NCBI GenBank assembly: GCA_013286165.1
Contig: JABDGF010000017.1
Span: 1-37,058 of the forward strand
From: Acidobacteriota bacterium
GTDB lineage: Bacteria > Acidobacteriota > Terriglobia > Acidiferrales > UBA7541
Direction of reading: 5' to 3'
DNA: 37,058 nt
The notes under the pieces are model-generated. The model did not search any database. It had not been told where the DNA came from and was given only the letters and a program-made list of their open reading frames with translations. Shown here in pieces: positions 1-7,478 of the stretch. The position numbers and the translations under genes are program-made. The number at the start of each line of letters is the position of its first letter. Position 1 is the stretch's first letter.

Positions 1-124
1 TCGGACAAAAGAAATTCTCGAGTCCCCAACCTTCCGTCGCAACCCGCGCTCGTTGCGAATTGCTTCTGTATCTCTCAAGCCCCTCGGTAGGCAGTGCCGT
101 CTGCACGCCCGCATTAGATCACCT

Positions 125-1237
125 TCACTCCGCCAGATAAATCTCCGTTTCCGTCTTCACTACCATCAGTATCTCGACGCCGCTTTGCGTACTCGCAGAA
201 AATTTCTGAATCGCCTCTTCCATATCCGGCGCCACCACCGAATAGACGACCTCGCGACGATGACTGCCAACGAAGTAGAAACTCCGTTCCCGCCGCACAA
301 GTTTTCCTGTTTTCAGCGCGTCCATGGCCGTGTTCTCGTCGCACATCGATCGATCCATAGATCGCCCGAGCAGATCAAGATCAATCGACGCCGAAACGGC
401 TGTCATCGCCACAAATATCAGCTCCGCTGTGATTCGTGAGAGCGTCTTCGATAGGAACTCGTCGTCGCGCTCAATTCCAAGTACCGTTCTGGAACACCGC
501 GCCGCCGCAACTGCCGTCGTGCCGCCGCCCATAAAAGGGTCCAGAACCAAATCTCCCTCGTTCGATGATGCCCTGATAACGCGCTCGAGCAATGCGAGCG
601 GTTTTTGCGCTGGATGTTTTCCAAACCGTTTCTCTTCACGACCCGGCGGCAGCACCGGCCACACGCTCTTCATTTGCTTCCCACCGTTCTCCTCCTTCAT
701 CAGCCGGTAATTGAATGTGTGCCGGCTCTTCTTATTCTTCGCCGCCCAGATAATGGTTTCCGCCGCATGCGTAAAATATCGGCACGAAAGATTCGGCGGC
801 GGGTTCGGCTTAACCCACGAAATATCATTCAAAAGCTTGAATTCGAGTTGCTGCATCGCAAAGCCAACCGAATGAATCACGTGGCTCGTTCCACTTACCC
901 ATATCGACCCATTTGGCTTCAAAAGCCTCTGGCAAGCCGCCAGCCATGCCCGGTTGAATTCATGATTTGCGTCCGCGCCACGGGACTTATCCCAGTCACC
1001 CTTGTTCACGCTCACCATTTTCCCGGCGTGGCATGTAATCCCGTCGTTCGAAAGAAAGTACGGCGGGTCCGCAAAAATCAAATCCACGCTCTCTTCCGGC
1101 AGCGCAGCCATCACAGCGAGGCAGTCGCCCTGATAAATACGAATGTCGTTCTTCGGGTCATGAAACACCGGTTTCGCGGACTCGGCATTGCCGTCCGAAA
1201 TCGGCGAATCGAGAGATTTCTTTGTAATTTTAGTCAC
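125..1237 (-). CDS. DpnA-like DNA adenine N6-methyltransferase with C-terminal extension
   Basis: This 370-residue protein is a site-specific DNA methyltransferase that would transfer a methyl group from S-adenosylmethionine to adenine. The catalytic motif DPPY is at residues 57-60 and the SAM-binding motif DPFMGGGTT is at 233-241. Catalytic motif before SAM motif is the beta-class order. The stretch after DPPY (FLSNDGITCHAGKMVSVNKG) and NLSCRYFTHAAETIIWA near 149-165 closely resemble M.DpnA of the DpnII system, which methylates GATC, so GATC is the best guess for its site. The DpnA-like core ends near residue 273. About 97 further residues, which I cannot assign, follow. The start is GTG with only a weak upstream purine run. 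No endonuclease is visible, but the gene's downstream side is cut by the window edge, so an orphan enzyme is not proven. Confidence 0.9.
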   Translation of the reverse strand: MTKITKKSLDSPISDGNAESAKPVFHDPKNDIRIYQGDCLAVMAALPEESVDLIFADPPYFLSNDGITCHAGKMVSVNKGDWDKSRGADANHEFNRAWLAACQRLLKPNGSIWVSGTSHVIHSVGFAMQQLEFKLLNDISWVKPNPPPNLSCRYFTHAAETIIWAAKNKKSRHTFNYRLMKEENGGKQMKSVWPVLPPGREEKRFGKHPAQKPLALLERVIRASSNEGDLVLDPFMGGGTTAVAAARCSRTVLGIERDDEFLSKTLSRITAELIFVAMTAVSASIDLDLLGRSMDRSMCDENTAMDALKTGKLVRRERSFYFVGSHRREVVYSVVAPDMEEAIQKFSASTQSGVEILMVVKTETEIYLAE

Positions 1238-1294
1238 GATGCGTCCGCGCCGGCCTCTTCACAGCGCGATCGGATCGTTGATCGGAATCGAGCG

Positions 1295-1342
1295 CGCGTC
1301 AACTGCGAGCATCATCCCCGCGTCAACTGCGAGCATCATCCC
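1295..1342. repeat. 24-bp tandem duplication
   Basis: Two exact, directly adjacent 24-bp units occupy 1295-1318 and 1319-1342, each beginning CGCGTCAACTGCGAGC. They lie about 60 bp upstream of the methyltransferase start. With only two units and no spacer this is a simple tandem duplication, not a CRISPR array. It could carry a duplicated regulator site, but nothing in the sequence shows that. Confidence 0.85.
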
Positions 1343-1514
1343 GCCGATTGCTCAAAATCAGCGTCCTAGTATCATGAGATTTATTGACTTTTGTGTACTT
1401 ATGAGTTATCGTAAGTCGGGCGCTATTGGAAGCCCGCCGAAACTGCCATATGCAGACTGCTCGACCAGCTCATCCAACCTCCATTCCCAAAACGGGAACC
1501 GCCGCCACGCACCC

Positions 1515-1597
1515 AATTTCTAATCGACGCCTCGTGCGATTAGAATGGGATGTAACTTCCACAAAACAAACGCCAGAGCCCCTTTCTAATCGGCACT
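1515..1597 (+). repeat. 83-bp structured repeat, copy 1
   Basis: The unit has three copies of the 10-mer TTTCTAATCG or its complement. The first (1517-1526) and the inverted second (CGATTAGAA, 1537-1545) form a 9-bp hairpin with a 10-nt loop. The third, direct, is at 1583-1592. Between them lies CACAAAACAAA. The second copy at 1887-1969 keeps the same length and the same 66-bp distance from first to third 10-mer. Its function is unknown. Confidence 0.75.
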
Positions 1598-1779
1598 AGA
1601 TGGCACAAAACACCCAAGTCGTTCACCCGCCAAGCCAATGCCAAAACCGTAACGCAGACTTCAGTCTCCGCGCGCGATGCGCCTTGGACTGCGGTCGCTC
1701 TGCCACCGCCTTGCCCACCTCAGCGCCACCTCCCACCGCTAACGCGCCTAGCGAGCAACCGCCCGCCTTCGTCTCCCCT

Positions 1780-1824
1780 CCTTTGACGTCATCCAGAGGC
1801 CGATTCATCGGCCGAAGGATCTCT
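1780..1824 (-). repeat. 45-bp dispersed repeat, copy 1 (inverted)
   Basis: Read on the minus strand this matches the copies at 9724-9768 and 13704-13748. The core holds the palindrome GGCCGATGAATCGGCC (7-bp arms) followed by CTCTGGATGACGTCAAAGG. It matches the 9724 copy at every position of the 45. It is probably an interspersed palindromic element of REP type; no gene is associated. Confidence 0.8.
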
Positions 1825-1886
1825 CCCCGCTTTCTCTCTGAGTCACCCCGCACCCTCACCTCACCGCCAGTTGTCCGCCACTTGAT

Positions 1887-1969
1887 AATTTCTAATCGGA
1901 GTGCTCGCCGATTAGAAATGCCCGAAACTTACACAAAACAAAGGACCGACCCCCTTTCTAATCGACACA
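1887..1969 (+). repeat. 83-bp structured repeat, copy 2
   Basis: This is a direct copy of the unit at 1515-1597. Here the hairpin is longer: ATTTCTAATCGG (1888-1899) and CCGATTAGAAAT (1908-1919) form a perfect 12-bp stem around an 8-nt loop. The third 10-mer is at 1955-1964 after the shared CACAAAACAAA segment. The loop sequence differs from copy 1 while the arms are kept, which suggests the paired arms matter more than the loop. Confidence 0.75.
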
Positions 1970-2100
1970 AATTTACCCAGCGTGTAGTGACATCCGCCCC
2001 TATGTGGTCGCCCCAATACGACTTCGCTCAAGGCGCGAACCGGCCTCTACACGTGCTTGTGTGTGATAGCCTCAGCGCAACTTTGCGGAGGGCAACGACC

Positions 2101-3863
2101 ATGAAATTGAATGTTCGCACCGGCGGCAGCGGCGGGCTGTGGGCTATCGCGGCGTGCTTGGCGGTGGTGCTGTTGAGTGGAAGCGCTGCGGGTGCGCAGA
2201 GTGCGGGGCCGGCGCCTGAGGGGGAGAAGCTTTTTGCGGGCCATTGCGCGTCGTGCCATGCGCCGTTCAATGCGGTGAGGGCGCCGTGGCCGCAGACACT
2301 GCAGCTGATGACTGCGCAGGCCATTTTGCAGGCGCTGGAAACGGGGAAGATGCAGGCGCAGGGCGCGACCATGACGCACGAAGAGCGTTTCACCCTGGCG
2401 AACTATCTGGGGCGCCACGAGACAGCGACGGCGACGAAGGCGAACTCTTGCCCCGTGAATCCAGCCAGTGCGAATGCGGCGACCAGTGCGAGCGCTCCAC
2501 GATGGAACGGATGGGGCGTAGATATCGACAACAGCCGATTCCAGCACGCTGCGATGGCTCAACTCACGAAAGAGGACGTGGCGAAGCTGAAAGTGAAGTG
2601 GGCCTTCGGCATGCCGGGAGCGACGGGAGCGGGCGGGCAGCCGACGATCATCGGCCACGCTCTTTACGTCGGTGGTGGAGACGGCGCGGTGCACAAGCTA
2701 AACGCGCGAACGGGCTGCGAATACTGGAGCGTGATTCCATCGGCGGCGGTGCGAACGGCGATCAGCGTGAGCGACGACGGAAAGGTGGCGTACTTCGGCG
2801 ACGTGCAGGCGCGCGCGTATGCCGTGGACACAGCCACCGGCGCGGTGATCTGGAAGACGGAACTCGATCCACATCCATTCGCGATGATCACGGGCGCGCC
2901 GAAGTTATTCGGCGGGAAATTGTATGTTCCGGTTTCGTCGGCGGAGGAATTGGGCGCGGCGAATCCTGCATACGAATGTTGCACGTTCCGCGGAAGCGTG
3001 GCCGCGCTCGACGCTCTGGTGCGGCCGTGTGGAGCACGCCGACGATCGATCCGGCGAAAGGTGTGCTGTATTTCGGGACGGGCGATAACTACGCCGAGAC
3101 CGACACGGACACGAGCGATTCAGTTTTCGCGTTGCAGATGAGCGACGGGAAGATTTTGTGGAATGCGCAGCTGACCAAAGGCGACGAGTTCAATATCGGC
3201 TGCGCGATTCCGTCGAAGGCGAACTGCCCGAAGGATGCGGGGCCGGATTTCGATATCGGCGCGCCGCCGATTCTTGTGACGCTCGGCGGGGCGAAGAGAA
3301 TCTTGATCGTTGGCCAGAAGTCGGGCGTGGTGTACGGGCTCGACCCGGATGATAAGGGCCGCGAAATTTGGAAAACGCGAATCGGAAAAGGCGGATACCT
3401 GGGCGGCGTCGAGTTTGGAGGTGCAGCGGACCAGAAGACGACGTACATGACGCTGTCGGATTGGTCGCCTACCGATCCGAAGTCGGGAGGCGGAGTGTTC
3501 GCGCTGGACATCGCGACGGGGAAGAAAATTTGGGCGGCGACTCCGGTCGCACCAGCCTGCGCGGCGGTGGCGGGATGCAGTGCGGCGCAGCCGGGGCCGG
3601 CCACGTTGATACCGGGAGTGGTGTTTGCGGGATCGATGGACGGGCACATGCGCGGGTACGACGCGGCGACGGGTGCGATTGTGTGGGACGTGGACACGAC
3701 GGGGATCTACGACACGGTGAACGGAGTTCCCGCGCACGGCGGCTCACTCAACTATGCCGGTGCGGTCGTGGCGGGCGGGATAGTTTATGTGATGTCCGGA
3801 TACACGACGAATACGGGGATGGCAGGGAATGTGGTGCTGGCGTTCTCAGTCGATGGGAAGTGA
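2101..3863 (+). pseudogene. Cytochrome c/PQQ beta-propeller dehydrogenase, frameshifted
   Basis: The start at 2101 follows GGAGGG (2087-2092). The product begins with a signal peptide (residues 1-33, hydrophobic core LWAIAACLAVVLL). A class I cytochrome c domain with haem motif CASCH (residues 49-53) follows, then a PQQ-type eight-blade propeller that starts RWNGWGVDIDNSRF, as in polyvinyl-alcohol-dehydrogenase-like periplasmic quinoproteins. Frame 1 is good up to AALDA (about 3013). From about 3015 the homologous sequence (SGAAVWSTPTIDP onwards) is in another frame and runs to the stop at 3863. In this family roughly 30 residues normally separate these two segments, so there appears to be a deletion as well as a frame change. 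The gene is either broken or mis-assembled here. Intact, it would oxidise an alcohol-like substrate in the periplasm and pass electrons to its own haem. Confidence 0.8.
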
Positions 3864-3929
3864 CGGGAGGCATTTTCCGAGAAGGGTCGCGTTTCGCGGT
3901 GCGGGTGCCGCCTCCGGACAAGCGACGGC

Positions 3930-4607
3930 CTAGAAGGTGGTGAGGTCGGCCGTCGAAAGAATGGGCTCGGCGTAGCCGTTGCGCGTTACAGCCAGCATGG
4001 CTCTACCGATTTGTTGCGTGCTGGTGATGCGCTTGGGCATGAGCAGCTTGAGGAGGCCGATGATGGGGCGGAAGACGACATAAAGTTTGCGGTAAAGCGG
4101 CGTGCGGGACTCGATGCCGTCAAGCGCTTCGATGAAGCCGGGCCGGAAGATGTAGGCGCTCTTGAATCCGGCGGCGAGGACGGCGTTTTCGGCTTTGCCT
4201 TTTACGCGCGCCCACATGATGCGACTTTTTTCGGTGCTGTCACTGCCTTCGCCGGAGACGAATATAAAGGTGAGGCCGGGGCTGGCTTTCACGAGGGCGC
4301 GGACGGCGGCGACGGTGATGCCGTAGGTGATGCGCGTGTAGTCAGCTTCGGACATGCCGGAGGAGCCGGCGCCGAGGCAGAAGTAACAGGCGTCGAGGCC
4401 GGTGAGCTGAGGCTCGATGGCGGTGAAGTCTTGAAAATCGGAGTGGATGAGGTCGTAGGCTTTTTGTTGGTTTGGGAAGTTGGGCGGCAGCGGGTCGGAC
4501 GGTTTACGGACGACGCGGAGAATGGAATCGACGCCGGGATCGCGCAGGCATTCGAGCAGGACGCCTTGGCCGACCATGCCGGAGGAACCGAAGATCGCGA
4601 CTTTCAC
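3930..4607 (-). CDS. NAD(P)-binding epimerase-like protein (atypical SDR)
   Basis: The 225-residue product starts with a Rossmann nucleotide-binding motif, GSSGMVGQG, at residues 7-15. It then follows the pattern of small NAD(P)-binding epimerase-like proteins related to TIP30/HTATIP2: the strand FIFVSGEGSDSTEKS, then MWARVKGKAENAV, then a FRPGFIEAL strand. The usual catalytic YxxxK is not seen in standard form; WARVK occupies that place, as in many relatives. The substrate cannot be predicted. The start is GTG at 4607 with GGGAGG upstream. It is transcribed divergently from the ABC-type permease at 4810. Confidence 0.8.
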   Translation of the reverse strand: MKVAIFGSSGMVGQGVLLECLRDPGVDSILRVVRKPSDPLPPNFPNQQKAYDLIHSDFQDFTAIEPQLTGLDACYFCLGAGSSGMSEADYTRITYGITVAAVRALVKASPGLTFIFVSGEGSDSTEKSRIMWARVKGKAENAVLAAGFKSAYIFRPGFIEALDGIESRTPLYRKLYVVFRPIIGLLKLLMPKRITSTQQIGRAMLAVTRNGYAEPILSTADLTTF

Positions 4608-4809
4608 GTTTGTGAATCCTCCCGGCGCGGCGCAGAGAGTGTCCGCTTCAGAATGTGTGCCATCCCAAAAACGGGCAGCGTCGCTCGCATCGCGCGTCCG
4701 ATCTTATCGCTAACGACCAATGTTATCTGCCAGTTCCGCAAAAAGGGAAATGGCGCGGCTCTTGCTACGTGACCGCTACAAGCTGTAGATGATCCCGAGA
4801 GGTGTGTCG

Positions 4810-7251
4810 ATGGCGGGTTTTTGGCAGGACGTCAAATACGGAGTGCGGACGCTAGGGAAAAGCCCAGGGTTCGTGCTGGTGGCAGTGCTCACTTTGGCGC
4901 TGGGCATCGGCGCGAACACGGCGATTTTCAGTGTGGTTAACGGCGTCCTGCTGAAACCGCTACCGTACCCCGACTCGGGAAAGCTGGTGAGCGTTTATAC
5001 GGTGCTGCCGGAGGCGCCGAAATTTTCGGTGTCGCTGGCGGACTACAAAGATTTCATGGAGCGCAGCAAAGTTTTTTCGAACGCGACGCTCTTCGTGCAG
5101 CGCGATTTGGATTTGACCGCGAACGGAGTGCCGACGCACCTGACGGGCATGGGCGTCTCGAGCGGATATTTTCAGGTGCTGGGATTCCGCCCGGCGCTGG
5201 GGCGCGATTTCGCGGAAAGCGACGGCCTGAAAGACGGCGGCCACACCGTGATCCTGAGTGATCGGCTGTGGCGCGAACATTTCAATGGCGATCCGAGTGT
5301 GGTGGGCACGCAGGTGACGCTTTCGGGCGAGTCGTACACGGTGATCGGAGTGATGCCGCCGGGCGTGCAGCATGTGGGCGGAAATTATCGCAGCGTCGGG
5401 CAGGGCGATACGGTGGACATTTGGTGGGCGCTTCAGCTGTGGCCGATCAAGACGGATGGTTGCGACCGCAACTGCCATTTCACGAACATGGTGGGCAGGC
5501 TGCGGCCCGGCGTGACGCTCGACCAAGCACAGGCAGAAATGGGAACGCTGGTGGCGGTGATGACGCACGAGAACCAGCAGGATACGGACGGCAACTGGCA
5601 TAAAGTTTCGCTCGTGCCGCTGAAGGAAGATGTCGTGGGGCGCGCGCGGGAAATGTTGATCGTAGTGATGGCGGCGGTGGGATTTTTGCTGCTGATCGCT
5701 TGTGTGAACGTGGCGAATCTTTCGTTGGCACGTGCGGCGGGGCGGCAGCGCGAGATTGCGATGCGCGTGGCGTTGGGAGCTTCGCGCGGGCGGATTGCGC
5801 GGCAACTTCTTGCGGAAAGTTTTCTGCTCGCGGCGGGCGGGTGTTTCTTTGGATTGATTTTGGCGAAGTGGGGGATCAGTGCGCTGCTGGCGCTCGCACC
5901 GGAAGGATTCCCGCGGGCGGCGGCTGTGGGGATGGACTGGCGCGTACTGGCGTTTGCGGCGTGCGCGACGGTGATGACGGCGGTGCTGTTTGGAATCGCG
6001 CCGGCGCTTTCTGCGCCGCAGGCTGACGTGAACGCGACGCTGAAAGAGGGAGATCACTCGACGGCGTCGGCGGGGCACATGCGGTTGCGCAACGTGTTGG
6101 CCGTGGCGGAGATTGCGCTCGCGCTGGTGGTGCTCGTGGGCGCGGGGCTGATGGCGCGCACATTTCTAAATTTACAACATGTCAACGCGGGATTTAGCGC
6201 GGATCACGTTCTGACTTTCAAGTTGGATGTGCCGCAGGCGCGATATAAAGAGGACGCGAAGTACGTCGCGTTTTATCGCGGGCTGGTGGAGCGGCTGCGC
6301 GCGCTGCCGGGCGTGACCACGGTGGGCGTTGGGTCGGATCTGCCGTGGACGGGCTACGACGAAAATTTGATGGTGAGTGTGGTGGGGCATGCCGAGGCCA
6401 GCGGCAACAACGCGCTCGGCGCGCGCTACCACTTTGTATCGCCCGATTATTTCCGCGCGATCGGGACGCCGCTGATTGCTGGGCGATTTTATACGGCTGA
6501 AGACAATTTGAAGTCGGCGCCGGTGTTGCTGGTGAATCAGGCGCTGGCGGCGCAGTTTCCGGGCGGCAACGCGCTGGGGCATTACGTGACGACGTACAAC
6601 GATACGAAGATGCAGATCGTGGGAATTGTGGGCGACGTGCAGGACGCGCCTTCGGGAACGAATGCGCATCCTGCGATTTATTTCAACGATTGGCAGATGG
6701 TGGGCGGGGGTGAGCGCTTCATCACGCTGAAGACGGCAGGAGATTGGCGGCCGTTGGCTGCGGCGATTCCGCGCGAGGTGGCAGCGCTGGATGCGGATTT
6801 GCCGGTGCTGAAGGTGAGGCCGCTGGCGACGGTGAGCGCGGAGGCGATTTCATCGACGCGATTCACGTTGATGCTGGTGGGTGCGTTTGGAGTGATCGCG
6901 CTGGTGCTGGCGGCGGTGGGAGTGTTCGGCGTGATCTCGTACTCGGTGACGCAGCGCACAAATGAAATTGGGATTCGCATGGCTCTGGGGGCGCTCGAGC
7001 GCGATGTGCTGGGGATGATTGTTGGACAAGGTGTCAAGTTGGCGGTGCTGGGCGTCACGATTGGGTCGGCGGCGGCGTTGCTGCTGACGCGAGAGATGCA
7101 GACGCTGCTTTTTGGAGTGAGCCCGTTCGATCCGGTGACGATGGCGGTGGTGGCGGCGGTGGGGCTGGTGGGCGTGGCGCTGGTGGCGTGTTGGTTGCCC
7201 GCGAGGCGCGCGGCGGGTGTGGACCCGATGATGGCCCTGCGGCACGAGTGA
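4810..7251 (+). CDS. MacB/FtsX-type ABC permease (ADOP family)
   Basis: The 813-residue integral membrane protein has the layout of the 'acidobacterial duplicated orphan permease' group. It has an N-terminal segment FWQDVKYGVRTLGKSPGF, a first membrane helix (about 16-38), and a periplasmic MacB-like core domain. A first FtsX permease domain covers about 275-400 (signature ARAAGRQREIAMRVALGASR), with a fourth helix before a second periplasmic core. A final FtsX domain covers about 690-805 (signature QRTNEIGIRMALGA). I prefer the ATG at 4810 because GAGAGG lies 7 nt upstream; an ATG at 4789 is possible. No ATPase gene is adjacent, which is usual for this group. Relatives belong to the MacB/LolCE superfamily, so a role in export or envelope mechanics is likely but unproven. 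Confidence 0.9.
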   Translation: MAGFWQDVKYGVRTLGKSPGFVLVAVLTLALGIGANTAIFSVVNGVLLKPLPYPDSGKLVSVYTVLPEAPKFSVSLADYKDFMERSKVFSNATLFVQRDLDLTANGVPTHLTGMGVSSGYFQVLGFRPALGRDFAESDGLKDGGHTVILSDRLWREHFNGDPSVVGTQVTLSGESYTVIGVMPPGVQHVGGNYRSVGQGDTVDIWWALQLWPIKTDGCDRNCHFTNMVGRLRPGVTLDQAQAEMGTLVAVMTHENQQDTDGNWHKVSLVPLKEDVVGRAREMLIVVMAAVGFLLLIACVNVANLSLARAAGRQREIAMRVALGASRGRIARQLLAESFLLAAGGCFFGLILAKWGISALLALAPEGFPRAAAVGMDWRVLAFAACATVMTAVLFGIAPALSAPQADVNATLKEGDHSTASAGHMRLRNVLAVAEIALALVVLVGAGLMARTFLNLQHVNAGFSADHVLTFKLDVPQARYKEDAKYVAFYRGLVERLRALPGVTTVGVGSDLPWTGYDENLMVSVVGHAEASGNNALGARYHFVSPDYFRAIGTPLIAGRFYTAEDNLKSAPVLLVNQALAAQFPGGNALGHYVTTYNDTKMQIVGIVGDVQDAPSGTNAHPAIYFNDWQMVGGGERFITLKTAGDWRPLAAAIPREVAALDADLPVLKVRPLATVSAEAISSTRFTLMLVGAFGVIALVLAAVGVFGVISYSVTQRTNEIGIRMALGALERDVLGMIVGQGVKLAVLGVTIGSAAALLLTREMQTLLFGVSPFDPVTMAVVAAVGLVGVALVACWLPARRAAGVDPMMALRHE

Positions 7252-7292
7252 CGTAGCCGGGGCTGGACAACCTTATATATATGGATGCGAGG

Positions 7293-7321
7293 CGGCGCGA
7301 GGTTCGCGCCGTCTTTTTTTT
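7293..7321 (+). terminator. Rho-independent terminator after the permease gene
   Basis: An 8-bp GC-only-but-one stem (CGGCGCGA, 7293-7300; TCGCGCCG, 7304-7311) with a 3-nt loop is followed by TCTTTTTTTT. It lies 42 bp after the permease stop codon and separates that gene from the OPT transporter gene. Confidence 0.85.
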
Positions 7322-7478
7322 GGGAAAGGCGCTTTTGGGGCGGCGGACGACCGCCGGGTCGGCTGTCGAGCTGCTGTCGGACGGCTTGCGTGCCGTGCGC
7401 GTGAGTGTTAACTTGCGCCGTCCGGTACGCAGCGAGGCGGTGCGCGGGCGCGCGTGAGCTTTGCATTCAGGAGAATCG

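Larger units (their letters stand above)
1238..2100. other. Gene-free region with several repeats
   Basis: I see no convincing gene in this 860-bp stretch. It looks less GC-rich than the rest of the window. It contains a 24-bp tandem duplication, two copies of an 83-bp repeat about 290 bp apart, and one inverted copy of a 45-bp dispersed repeat between them. Open frames here, such as a 78-residue minus-strand frame at 1623-1859, run through the repeats and show no protein family. The end nearest 2100 should hold the promoter of the PQQ dehydrogenase gene, but I could not pick a convincing -35/-10 pair. Confidence 0.6.

Noticed and set aside
1-124. Gene at the left edge
   Set aside because: No frame with coding character was seen in these bases; they hold only the downstream flank of the methyltransferase gene.
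125-1237. Complete restriction-modification system
   Set aside because: No endonuclease is visible on the right side; the left side is cut by the window edge, so only the methyltransferase can be claimed.
1295-1342. Repeated units as a CRISPR array
   Set aside because: Only two exactly adjacent units without spacers, and no cas gene anywhere in the window.
605-1369. 254-residue plus-strand open frame
   Set aside because: It lies opposite the methyltransferase gene, and its end is just the translated tandem duplication.
2031-2055. Shared motif near 2035 and near 20187 (GGCGAACCGGCC, then CTACA)
   Set aside because: Only about 18 bp are shared and one copy is imperfect, so this is too little to define a repeat.
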